A DNA stretch of 64,000 bases, from NCBI RefSeq assembly GCF_000421225.1, contig NZ_ATWL01000001.1, forward strand, positions 372,001 through 436,000, read 5' to 3'. The translations under genes were made by a program, and so were the position numbers. The notes under the pieces were generated by a model that was not told the origin of the DNA, made no database searches, and saw only the letters and a program-made list of their open reading frames with translations. Below are positions 20,763-30,000 of this stretch, in pieces; within the stretch, counting starts at the first letter, position 1, and each line of letters begins with the position of its first letter. The stretch comes from Ruania albidiflava DSM 18029. Lineage in GTDB: Bacteria; Actinomycetota; Actinomycetes; Actinomycetales; Beutenbergiaceae.

Positions 20763-22837
20763 CAGTCCAGTCCTCGGCGCTTCAGCAGGGGGTCGATCGC
20801 GGCGTCCCGGCCGCGCAGGTCACAGTAGGAGGCGAGCGGGTCGCGGGTGTACCCGCGGGAGAGCAGGGCTTGGCGGAACCGGCTCCCGGCGGCGCGGTTC
20901 AGTCCACCGTCACCGTCGCGGGCTGCCTCCTGCCGAAACCACTCCACAGTGTCGGCGTCCAGCACCTCGCTCCAGATGTAGGAGTAGTAGCCGGCGTCGT
21001 AGCCGCCACCGAAGGTGTGGTTGAAGTACGTGGTCCGGTACCGCGGCGGCACCAGGGGATAGTCCAGCCCGAGGGCGGCCAGCGTCTGCGCCTCGAACTC
21101 CTCGACGGCTGCGGCGTCAGTGGGGACCTGCTCCGGGGTCAGCTGGTGCCAGGCCTGGTCCAGCATCGCGGCGGCGAGGTACTCGGTGGTGGCGAACCCC
21201 GCACCGTAGGACTGGGAGTCGCGCAGCCGGTCCAGCGTGTCGCCGGGCAGCACCTGGCCGGTCTGGTGGTGCCGGGCGAAGCTGGCGATCACCTCGGGGT
21301 GCCAGGCCCACATCTCGTTCACCTGGGAGGGGAACTCCACGAAGTCGCGGGGGACGTTGGTGCCGGAGACTGACGGGTACCGGCCAGCGGCGAACAGTCC
21401 GTGCAGGGCGTGCCCGAACTCGTGGAAGGCAGTGATCACCTCGTCCCAGGTGAGCAGCGTGGGTTGGCCGGCGGCCGGGCGGGTGATGTTCAGGTTGTTC
21501 ACCACCACCGCCCGGCGGTCGAGCAGGCCGGCGGCGTCCACGAGGTTGTGCATCCACGCACCGCCGCGCTTACCTTCTCGGGCGTAGTAGTCACCGACGA
21601 ACAGGCCGAGCCCGGTGCCGTCGGCCTCGAACACCTCCCACACCCGGACACCGTCGGCGTAGCCGACCAGGTCGGCTCGCTCGGTGAAGGTCAGGCCGTA
21701 GAGGCGGGTCGCGGCGTAGAACACCCCGTCGTGGATCACCCGGTCGAGCTCCAGGTAGGGACGCAGCGCTGCCTCGTCGACGGCGTAGCGCTGCTGGCGC
21801 ACCCGGTCGGCGTAGTACGCCCAGTCCCAGCCGGCCAGCTCGGCCCCGGGCTGGTCGGCGGTGAGCGCCTCGACCAGCTCCGCTCCCTCCGCGCGGGCGT
21901 TGCGCACCGCTGGCGGCGCCAGCCGGCCGAGCATCGCGTTGATCGCCTCCGTGGTCTTCGCCGTACCGCCCTCGGCGACATAGCTGGCGTGGTGCTCGTA
22001 GCCGAGCAGGCGGGCACGCTCGGCGCGCTTCGCCGCCAGCGCCACCACCAGGGCACGGGTGTCCGAGCCCGGATCCACACCGGTGCCGCGAGCCACAGAG
22101 GCGGTGAAGACCTGCTCCCGCAGCCTGCGGTCAGCGGCCTGGGCGAGCAGCGCCTGCCCGGTGGGCAGCTGGAAGGTGACCAGGTGACCGCTCCTGCCGC
22201 GATCGGCAGCAGCCTGGGCGAGCGCGGAGACTGCGTCGTCGGCGAGACCGGCGAGCAGGTCCGGATCGGTCACGTGCACGGCGGCCGCCTCCATCCCGGC
22301 GACCACCAGCTGGGCGAACTCCGTCTCCAGGGCGGTGATCTGCCCGTTCAGAGCGCGCAGCGTGGCTTTGGCGTCCTCGTCCAGCAGGATGCCGGCGCGG
22401 ACGAAGTCGGTCAGGTAGCGCTGCAGCACCCAGGCGGTCTCCTCCTCGGCCACGCCGGCGGCCTGCACCTGCGTCAGCCGGGTATAGATCCGCTCGTCCA
22501 GCCAGAACGCATCCTGGTGGGCGGCCAGCACCGGCGCGTACTCGGACTCGATCGCACGGAGCTCGTCGGTACCGGCGGAGCTGACCAGGGTGCCGAACAC
22601 CGCCTCCACCCGCTGCAGCAGCTGACCGGAACGCTCCAGTGCGTCCAGGGTGTTGGTGACAGTCGGCGGCTCGGTGCTGCTGGCTACCGCCTCCCACTCG
22701 GCCCGCTGCTGGGCGAGTCCGGCGTCGATCGCGGGCCGCAGGTGCTCGGTGCCGATCGCAGCGAAGTCGGGCAGCTGATAGGGCAGCGAGGAGGGCTGGG
22801 CCAGCGGGTTGTCCGCAGGCAGCGTGGCGTCGGTCAT
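20762..22837 (-). CDS. M3 family oligopeptidase / peptidyl-dipeptidase (Dcp-like)
   Basis: 691 residues, the usual length of Dcp/oligopeptidase A. A mostly helical zinc metallopeptidase with motif FHEFGHALHG (H472-E473, H476) and a downstream acidic ligand helix. C-terminal YNHTFGGGYDAGYYSYIWSEVLDADTVEWF is typical of Dcp, which removes C-terminal dipeptides. Cytosolic. Overlaps the M20 gene by one base (TGATG). Upstream is a 272-base non-coding stretch with strong dyads. Confidence 0.92.
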   Translation of the reverse strand: MTDATLPADNPLAQPSSLPYQLPDFAAIGTEHLRPAIDAGLAQQRAEWEAVASSTEPPTVTNTLDALERSGQLLQRVEAVFGTLVSSAGTDELRAIESEYAPVLAAHQDAFWLDERIYTRLTQVQAAGVAEEETAWVLQRYLTDFVRAGILLDEDAKATLRALNGQITALETEFAQLVVAGMEAAAVHVTDPDLLAGLADDAVSALAQAAADRGRSGHLVTFQLPTGQALLAQAADRRLREQVFTASVARGTGVDPGSDTRALVVALAAKRAERARLLGYEHHASYVAEGGTAKTTEAINAMLGRLAPPAVRNARAEGAELVEALTADQPGAELAGWDWAYYADRVRQQRYAVDEAALRPYLELDRVIHDGVFYAATRLYGLTFTERADLVGYADGVRVWEVFEADGTGLGLFVGDYYAREGKRGGAWMHNLVDAAGLLDRRAVVVNNLNITRPAAGQPTLLTWDEVITAFHEFGHALHGLFAAGRYPSVSGTNVPRDFVEFPSQVNEMWAWHPEVIASFARHHQTGQVLPGDTLDRLRDSQSYGAGFATTEYLAAAMLDQAWHQLTPEQVPTDAAAVEEFEAQTLAALGLDYPLVPPRYRTTYFNHTFGGGYDAGYYSYIWSEVLDADTVEWFRQEAARDGDGGLNRAAGSRFRQALLSRGYTRDPLASYCDLRGRDAAIDPLLKRRGLD

Positions 22838-23109
22838 GACTCATTCATACCCGAAAAGAGGACCTCTCCTTACCGGACAGATCGGGCACCCCGTCCGGTA
22901 CCGACAAGGACTGTCATGTTGTACAGTTTGTGGCACGTCGGGATCAGTCCCCGTCCCCCTCGGAGGCGTAGAAGTCCCGGCCAGCTGCGACGGCCGAACG
23001 GCCCCCCTCTGAACGGCCAGTCGCGCGGCGGCCCCGGCAGCGTTCATCGCGTCGGGGCCGCTTCCTCTCTCGGGCTGGAACGCTACGCCGGGAGACTGGC
23101 GCTGCCCGG
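22838..23109. other. Structured non-coding gap between trmL and the M3 peptidase gene
   Basis: No protein-like frame is convincing. ACTGT-N8-ACAGT lies at 22910-22927, and TACAGT within it resembles a -10 element reading right. GCGACGGCCG...CGGCC-A-GTCGC forms a stem at about 22986-23025. A perfect 9-bp stem, GCGGCCCCG/CGGGGCCGC, lies at 23028-23061. The latter could end trmL transcripts, though it has no T-run. An unannotated structured RNA is possible but unproven. Confidence 0.4.
23028..23061. terminator. GC-rich hairpin downstream of trmL
   Basis: GCGGCCCCG (23028-23036) pairs perfectly with CGGGGCCGC (23053-23061) over a 16-base loop, about 50 bases past the trmL stop on the minus strand. 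It lacks a U-tract, as is usual for high-GC actinobacterial terminators, so the assignment rests on stem and position only. Confidence 0.4.
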
Positions 23110-23583
23110 TCATGCTCCGCCGTCGTACCCGTGCTGACGCCAGGCCTCGTAGACGGCGATCGCGGCCGAGTTGGACAGGTTCAGCGACCGCACCCCGGGG
23201 CGCATCGGGATGCGCACCCGCTCGGTGATCCGCGGGTCGTCGAGGATCTCTTCGGGCAGCCCGGTGGGCTCGGTCCCGAACAGCAGCGCGTCTGCGGGGG
23301 CGTAGTCGATCTCGCCGAAGTGCTTCTGCGCACGTCCGGTGAAGGCATAGATGCGCCGACTGCCGTGGCGCTGCAGGTGCTCGACGGCGGAGGTCCAGTC
23401 CGCATGCACCCGCACGTTGGCCAGGTCGTGGTAGTCCAAGCCTGCGCGGCGCAGCTTGGCGTCGCTGAGGTCGAACCCGAGGGGTTCGACCAGGTGCAGC
23501 ATCACTCCGGTCACCGCGGACAGCCGGATCGCGTTGCCGGTGTTCGGTGGGATGCACGGCTCGTGGAAGACGACGTGGAACAC
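23110..23583 (-). CDS. trmL: tRNA (cytidine/uridine-34-2'-O)-methyltransferase
   Basis: 157 residues, the length of TrmL. A SPOUT-class enzyme that 2'-O-methylates the wobble base of certain leucine tRNAs. FHEPCIPPNTGNAIRLSA is the N-terminal signature; LLFGTEPTGLPEEIL and the knot motif IPMRPGVRSLNLSNSAAIAVYEA bind S-adenosylmethionine. The start is GTG 23583 (VFHVVFHEP), where family similarity begins; the frame continues upstream only as a shadow of the divergent leader. It is divergent from the subtilase gene. Confidence 0.93.
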   Translation of the reverse strand: MFHVVFHEPCIPPNTGNAIRLSAVTGVMLHLVEPLGFDLSDAKLRRAGLDYHDLANVRVHADWTSAVEHLQRHGSRRIYAFTGRAQKHFGEIDYAPADALLFGTEPTGLPEEILDDPRITERVRIPMRPGVRSLNLSNSAAIAVYEAWRQHGYDGGA

Positions 23584-23664
23584 CCGCGCAGAGTACCGCC
23601 GCGCCCACACGGCTGCCGCACCGATCGAGCTGTGGTGATCCGGTGGAGGACCTGTGTGGCGATC

Positions 23665-23693
23665 TTCACACTGGACGGGTGGATACCGATATG
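23665..23693 (+). promoter_or_regulatory. Putative promoter of the subtilase gene
   Basis: TTCACA (23665-23670) and GATATG (23688-23693) are separated by exactly 17 bases and lie about 60 bases before the ATG. Both hexamers are imperfect matches to the housekeeping consensus. Confidence 0.4.
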
Positions 23694-23752
23694 TTCTTCG
23701 GGTGCCGATCGTGTCCCAGGCACGCTCCCCCGACTCGATGAGGAGACCTTTC

Positions 23753-26605
23753 ATGCGTCGACCACCGTCGTCCGACCGCGTGCGGCCGCGCCGAGCCGTC
23801 GCGTGCGGGGGCATCGCCGCGCTGGCGTTGTCCACGCTCGTCCCCCTGTCCGCTGCCTCCGCCGACGAGGTCACGGACCTGGGCACCGCCTCCGACTACG
23901 GGGCCACGGATGCCCCGAGCGGGCTGCAGGCCGAGTCCTCCCCCACCGGTGCCTGGTTCGTGCAGACGGCTGGGACGCCGAGCGTGCAGGGCGGTTCGGT
24001 ATCCACGAACGCTCAGCAGGCGAACGCGGCGATCGACGAGGCGGAAGATCTCGGTCTGGAGGTGGAGGTCCGGGAGACCTACTCCCACCTGTGGACCGGG
24101 TTCTCCGCCGAGATGTCCGACTACGACGCTGCTGTGCTGGCCGAGGCGGACTCGGTGCAGGCGGTGTTCCCGGTGCTGACCGTGGCACTCCCGCCGGAGC
24201 AGGCTTCGTCCACGACCCCGGAGATGGTCAGTGCACTGGCGATGACCGGTGCCGACATCGTGCAGAGCGAGCTCGGCTACACCGGTGCGGGGATCCAGGT
24301 GGGCATCCTGGACACCGGCGTGGACTATGAGCACCCGGACCTGGGCGGTAGCGGGGAGGGCACGTCGTTCCCGACCGCGCGCGTGACCACGGGGCATGAC
24401 TTCGTCGGGGACGACTACAACGCCGACGCCTCCAGCCCGGACTACCAGCCGGAACCGAAGCCGGACGACGATCCGGACGACTGCTACGGGCACGGCACGC
24501 ACGTGGCCGGTATCGTCGGCGCGAGCGGCGACCCGGCAGAGGGCGGGGTACGCGGTGTGGCCCCCGGGGTGACGTTCGGGGCGTACCGCGTGTTCGGCTG
24601 CAACGGGTCCACCGACACCGACATCATGCTCGCTGCCATGGAGATGGCTCTCGACGACGGCATGGACGTGCTGAACATGTCCGTGGGCGCCGGTTTCGCG
24701 TCCTGGCCGGAGTACCCGACCGCTGTAGCCAGCGACAACCTCGTGGATGCCGGCATGGTCGTGGTGGCTTCTATCGGCAACGACGGCGAGCTGGGCACCT
24801 GGTCCGCCGGAGCACCCGGGGTCAGCAACTCCGCGATCGGCGTGGCCTCCTACGACAACACGACGTTCACCGCGAACACGTTCTCTACCGCCCCGGACGG
24901 CGCCTCGTACGCCTACACCACCGCCTCCGGCTCCCCGACCGCCCCGACCAGCGGGCAGGCGCCGCTCGCGCTCCCTGCGGACGGTGAAGAAGAAGCCTGC
25001 GCACCGCTGACCGGTGACTTCACCGACCAGATCGTGGTGGTCTCCCGCGGCACGTGCGCCTTCTCCGACAAGGCGGTCCACGTCCAGGACACCGGTGCGG
25101 CCGGTGTGGTGCTGTACAACAACGAGCCCGGGCTGATCAACCCGACTGTGGAAGGCGAGGTGGAGATCACCATCCCGGTGGTGTCGGTCTCGCTGGAGTC
25201 GGGCACGGCGATCACCGAGGCGGTCGCCGCGGGCGAGGCCACCGAGCTGGTGTGGACCGAGGACACGGTCTCCCAGCCGAACCCGACCGGCGGCCTGGTC
25301 TCCAGCTTCAGCTCCTACGGTATGACCGCCGACCTGAAGCTCAAGCCCGACCTGGGTGCACCGGGTGGGCAGATCTGGTCCACGATCCCGCTCGAGCAGG
25401 GCGGGCACGGGTCGATGTCCGGCACGTCGATGTCCTCCCCGCACGTGGCCGGTGCGGTGGCGCTCATGCTGGATGCGCGCGGTGACCTGTCCCCGGAGCA
25501 GATCAAGGAGCTGATGCAGAACACGGCCGACCCGAAGCTGTGGGCGCTCGCCCCGGACTACGGCTACCTCGGCCCGGTGATCCGCCAGGGCGGCGGGCTG
25601 CTGGACGTCGACGACGCCATCCTGTCCTCGGTCTCCGCCTCCCCGGGGGCGCTGAACCTGGGCGAGAGCGAGTCTGGTCCGAGCACCCAGACCCTCACGC
25701 TGACCAACTCCGGGGACAGCGCAGTGACCTACGCACTGAGCTACGAGGACGCTGTGTCCACCTACGGCGACCCGACCAACCCGACCTTCGGCTACGCGCC
25801 GAGCCAGGTGGACCTGCCCGCGGAGGTGACCGTGGGCGCTGGCGAGCAGGCCGCTGTCGAGGTGACCATCGCGGCCAACCCGGAGCTCGACCAGGCCCAG
25901 TACGGCGGGTACGTGGTGCTCACCCCGGACGAGGGCGAGCCGCTGCGGATCCCCTACGCGGGCTTCGCCGGCGACTACCAGTCCGTGCCGCTGATGACCG
26001 ACATCGGCTACGGGCTGCCCACGCTCGGCTCCCTGGCCGAGTGCGAACGGTTCATCGGTGTGGACTGTGTGATGGGTGGTTCCTACGACCTGGAACCGGA
26101 CGGCACCACGTACACGATGCAGGACGGGGACGTCCCGACGGTGCTGGTGCACCTGCAGCACCCGGCGCAGCAGCTGTCGATGACGGTCTACGCAAGCCAC
26201 AACGGCCAGCGTGGTGCCCAGTTCGGCCCGACCGCCACGTTCCTGGACGTGGACTACCTGGGCCGGGACGCGACGGCGACCTCGTTCACGCCGTACACCT
26301 GGGACGGGCGGTTGGACTCCGGCTACCAGCGCGGGCACCGCAACGACGACTGGCGGGTGCCGGACGGTGACTACATCGTCGAGATCACCGCGGTCTCCGC
26401 GCTCGGAGATCCGGCCAGCGCCGAGGAGTCGCAGACCGTGCACACCTCGGAGTTCACCATCGACCGGAACAACAACGGCAACCCCTGGTGGGAGACGATG
26501 CTGCAGATGTTCCACGTGCCGTTCCACCTGTGGGACGACGTGTTCTGCGCGATCAGTGGTCTGTGCCCCGGACCGGGCCACGGAGGTGGTGCCGGTAGCC
26601 GATGA
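23753..26605 (+). CDS. Secreted subtilisin-like serine protease with PA insert
   Basis: 950 residues from ATG 23753, with AGGAG seven bases upstream. A signal peptide (Arg-rich start, CGGIAALALSTLVPLSAASA) exports it. A propeptide precedes the S8 domain: Asp187 (ILDTGVDYEHPDL), His247 (GHGTHVAG) and Ser559 (GTSMSSPHVAG) complete the triad. A protease-associated insert (about 395-480; VVVSRGTCAFSDKAVHVQ...GVVLYNNE) separates His from Ser, as in C5a-peptidase/lactocepin relatives. Beta-sandwich domains follow. I see no sorting motif, so it is probably released or loosely wall-bound. Likely role: extracellular protein breakdown, feeding the peptidases upstream. Confidence 0.93.
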   Translation: MRRPPSSDRVRPRRAVACGGIAALALSTLVPLSAASADEVTDLGTASDYGATDAPSGLQAESSPTGAWFVQTAGTPSVQGGSVSTNAQQANAAIDEAEDLGLEVEVRETYSHLWTGFSAEMSDYDAAVLAEADSVQAVFPVLTVALPPEQASSTTPEMVSALAMTGADIVQSELGYTGAGIQVGILDTGVDYEHPDLGGSGEGTSFPTARVTTGHDFVGDDYNADASSPDYQPEPKPDDDPDDCYGHGTHVAGIVGASGDPAEGGVRGVAPGVTFGAYRVFGCNGSTDTDIMLAAMEMALDDGMDVLNMSVGAGFASWPEYPTAVASDNLVDAGMVVVASIGNDGELGTWSAGAPGVSNSAIGVASYDNTTFTANTFSTAPDGASYAYTTASGSPTAPTSGQAPLALPADGEEEACAPLTGDFTDQIVVVSRGTCAFSDKAVHVQDTGAAGVVLYNNEPGLINPTVEGEVEITIPVVSVSLESGTAITEAVAAGEATELVWTEDTVSQPNPTGGLVSSFSSYGMTADLKLKPDLGAPGGQIWSTIPLEQGGHGSMSGTSMSSPHVAGAVALMLDARGDLSPEQIKELMQNTADPKLWALAPDYGYLGPVIRQGGGLLDVDDAILSSVSASPGALNLGESESGPSTQTLTLTNSGDSAVTYALSYEDAVSTYGDPTNPTFGYAPSQVDLPAEVTVGAGEQAAVEVTIAANPELDQAQYGGYVVLTPDEGEPLRIPYAGFAGDYQSVPLMTDIGYGLPTLGSLAECERFIGVDCVMGGSYDLEPDGTTYTMQDGDVPTVLVHLQHPAQQLSMTVYASHNGQRGAQFGPTATFLDVDYLGRDATATSFTPYTWDGRLDSGYQRGHRNDDWRVPDGDYIVEITAVSALGDPASAEESQTVHTSEFTIDRNNNGNPWWETMLQMFHVPFHLWDDVFCAISGLCPGPGHGGGAGSR

Positions 26606-26659
26606 GCACTGTGCGCGCTGGGCTCAGCTGTCGCTGAGCGCACTGCGTGATACCGATGA

Positions 26660-26696
26660 CGGCGGGGGCCGGGCCTGGGTGGTCCGGCCCCCGTCG
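26660..26696. terminator. Strong GC hairpin after the subtilase gene
   Basis: GGGGGCCGG (26664-26672) pairs with CCGGCCCCC (26684-26692), and up to four further pairs, one a G-U, extend the stem outward. The loop is 11 bases. It lies 55 bases past the protease stop and ahead of the tRNA gene. Confidence 0.6.
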
Positions 26697-26808
26697 GTCT
26701 GTGCTCACGGCGTGTTCTGGGCCACTCCGGGCAGGTGGGGAGCAGGCGGGTGCCCATGGTATGTTTACCGTCGTTGCGGGCGGCCGTGAGGCTGGCCGCT
26801 GCACCCTT

Positions 26809-26897
26809 GTCCGGGTGGCGGAATTGGCAGACGCGCTAGCTTGAGGTGCTAGTGCCCTTTATCGGGCGTGGGGGTTCAAGTCCCCCCTCGGACACCA
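26809..26897 (+). tRNA. tRNA-Leu (anticodon GAG)
   Basis: Full cloverleaf. Acceptor GTCCGGG pairs with CTCGGAC through one G-U. The D arm contains GAATTGGCAG. The anticodon stem CTAGC/GCTAG encloses loop TTGAGGT with GAG at positions 34-36. A long variable arm (GTGCCCTTTATCGGGCGT) marks it as class II, and the T arm is GGGGGTTCAAGTCCCCC. The discriminator A is followed by encoded CCA (26895-26897). GAG reads CUC and CUU leucine codons. Confidence 0.97.
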
Positions 26898-27015
26898 CTG
26901 CCCAGGACGGGCTCCGGATCGCTCCGAACGACGGCTGGTTCGGCGTGACCGGAGCGGCGTCGTCTCGCCGCTGGTCTCGCGCACCGGCGGCGCCCGAGCT
27001 GCGACGATCTAGTCA

Positions 27016-30000
27016 TTGGTCTTGCGGCCAACGCCCTCTGGCGGGATACTCAGCGGGACCTTTGGAGCGCGTCTCGCTCTGTCAGGGTCTGACCAAGGGC
27101 GGTACGGGAGGCTGTCGTGGGACACCAACGACGCAGGTCCACGGTGGGGGCGAGCGACGCGATCGGGACGGCAGCGACCAGCCCTCGCGACACTGGCGGC
27201 GATCGCGGTGCTGGTCTCCGGTCTCTGGGCGGGACCGAGCACTCCGGTGCACGCGGCTCCGGTGGATGGTGGGCAGACACCGACCGAGTGGCTGACCGAC
27301 CATCCGACCTGGCACCGGTATCCGGGCTCGGTGACCGAAGACGCCGGGACCACCGGCCTGTCGGTGAACCCGGGGCGGATCTGGACGGACAAGACGGTCT
27401 TCGGCGACGACGCTGAAGCCAGTGAGGCTGGGGGCGACCACGACCTGAGCATCGCGGACGACGAGATGGCGGTGGCACTCTCGGCCCTCGGTACCACCCG
27501 CCAGGTGCAGTCCACCCGCCCGGCGGCCATCGACCTGGTGATCGTGATCGACAACTCCGGCTCGATGAGGTTCTGTGTCGGCAGCTCGTCCGAGTGCAAC
27601 GGGACGAACCCCAACAACGCCAACTACTACCAGAACTCCCGGGCCTACGCGATGGTCGAGGGCGTCAACGCCGCGATCAAGCACATCGTCGACGCGGACC
27701 CGAACGCGCGGGTGAGCATCGTCTCCTTCGGGCAGCAGGCGAGTACGGTCACACCGTTGGCGGCACCGGAGACGGTGCCGGGCACCGAGGACTACCTGGT
27801 CTTCGGTCCGCCGGACGCTCAGGGCTACATGTCGATCCAGAGCGCCGAAGGAACCTTCCGGGTCGGGTACGTGGGCACCGCCTCCCAGGGGACGAACATC
27901 CAGCGGGGCATCAGTCAGGGACTGTCGGTGCTGGCTGACCAGCAGACCAGCGACGTAGCCGGTGACGTGCAGCACGTCCCGAGCGTGATCCTGTTCTCCG
28001 ACGGCGAGCCCACCTACTCGGCCACCGAGCAGACCTGGTGGAACCTGACCGGTACGGGCACCCAGGGGCCGGGCTCCGGCGCGTACTACGGGAACGGCTA
28101 CCTCGCCGCGCTCTCTGCCGCGTACGGCAAGAACCGGGTCACCGACGTCTACAACGACGAGGCGTTCAACACCGCCCACGGCCTCGATCCGGTCGAGACG
28201 AACATCTACTCAGTCGGCCTGGGGGTGTCCGGTCTGGCCGCCAACAGCCAGCAGCTCGCCTACGCCACGCTGAACCCCCAGGAGACGCTCCCGGAACAGG
28301 GCCAGACCGGCACGAACGAGATGGCGAACTCGTTCGCCAGCGCCATGGGCACCCACGCAGGCGGCGGGACGCCGGCGGTGACGGTGAACAACCGCGTGAC
28401 GTTCACGGTGAACCAGCCGAGTGGTCAGATCGGTGACGGCTCCTCCGGCACCGTACCGGCGCTCACCTACAACCCGACGTATGAGCAGCTGCGGTACAAC
28501 ACCACCTTCGACGCGCCGAACACCGCTGAAGAGCTGGTGATCGTGTTCGAACGCATCGCCGACGACGTCCTGGCCGACGAACCGGTGCTGCCGATCGAGA
28601 CCACCACCCCGGACCCGAACACTGACGGCTACGTCACGTTCACCGACCCGCTCGGCCCGTTCATGCGGGTGACCGACATGGACAGCATCGTGTTCTGCTC
28701 GCTGCTGCAGGACGCCGGCGACGCCGCGGACTGCGACCCGGAGGAGTTCACCGAGTTCAGCACGAGCACCAGCGGCAACGTCACCACCTACACGTTCGAC
28801 GGTGCCTACCAGGCGAACGACATCTTCGACGAGACCTCGTTGTCCAACATCGAGGTGACAGTGGAGTCGAACCCGTCCCTGGCCATCGGGGACATCGTCA
28901 CCTGGCGGATCCCGGTGGCCCTGCTGCCGATGCTGAACGCGAGCATCCTGGAGGATCCGGACGGCACGCCGGACAGCATGACCTGGTACAACTCCCACCC
29001 GGTGCACCTGTACTACAAGGTCGCGCCGAAGGCCGGTGTGGCGGCCGCGCTCACCGACCCGACGACGCTGAGCGCGGCCGACCAGCAGGCCCTCGCCGCT
29101 CACGTGGCGGCGAACACGGCCGACGACGCCTCGCTACGCTTCTACGCCAACGCGTTCACCACTGCTGCCGACGGCACCCGCACGTCCCAGGCGAGCGCCA
29201 CGTTCCGACCGTCCTCGCGGAACGACTTCTACCGCTTCGGGCAGGATTCCGTGCTGTACACGGCGCCAGACCCGGCGGCCACGATCACCGAGTCCCAGTG
29301 GGCGAGCCTTCCCGCCGACGCCACCGTCTACCGGGCGATCTACCAGTACCGCACCACCGGCGGCCAGGGGTCGACACCGGACAAGGAGCTGCACTTCTAC
29401 CCCACCACCAAGCAGAACCTCCTGGACGGACAGACGCCCGGGGTGCAGATCCACGCGGACAGCGGTGTGATGGTCGGCCCGGCAGGCCTGTACAACCTGT
29501 CCCCGCGGGTGCAGAACCTCGACATGCCCAAGTGCACCGCCGAGGACGTGACCTGGGCCGACGGCTCCCCGACCTGCACGAACCCCAGCTCCGATGCGAA
29601 CCTCACCGAGACCGACCCCGAGGCGCGGCAGACCGCCGTCGTCCCGGAGGTGGCCCAGTCCGTGCAGGTCCGTCTGGGCAACAACGGGTGGCTGCAGTAC
29701 GACGTGCCCGGTGCGTTCGAGGTCGCCAAGACCGTGACGACGGCGCAGGCGGGCCTCTCCCCTGACCCCACCCAGGGATTCGACTTCACCATCACCCTCA
29801 CCGACGCCGACGGCAACGCGCTCGACGGCACGTATCCATACCGCGTGTTCGACACCGCCTCCGGCGAGCCGGTCGGCGCACCAGGCACGATCACCGACGG
29901 CGGCACGATCACGCTCACCGGAGGCCAGCACGCCCGGGTGATGGGCCTGCCCGATGGGGCGGGCTATGAGGTCATCGAGGAGGACCCGCCGTCGGCCTAC

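Noticed and set aside
22911-22926. CTGT-N8-ACAG, the shape of an Escherichia coli LexA box, upstream of the M3 peptidase gene
   Set aside because: The true SOS genes in this window carry the CGAAC-N4-GTTCG type, so the E. coli form is probably coincidental here.
26880-27015. tRNA-Leu as an integration site for the surface-protein gene
   Set aside because: I found no second copy of the tRNA 3' end downstream and no integrase gene, so an island boundary is not supported.
26846-27295. A plus-strand frame running through tRNA-Leu and the surface-protein start
   Set aside because: It begins inside the tRNA gene and its sequence is not protein-like.
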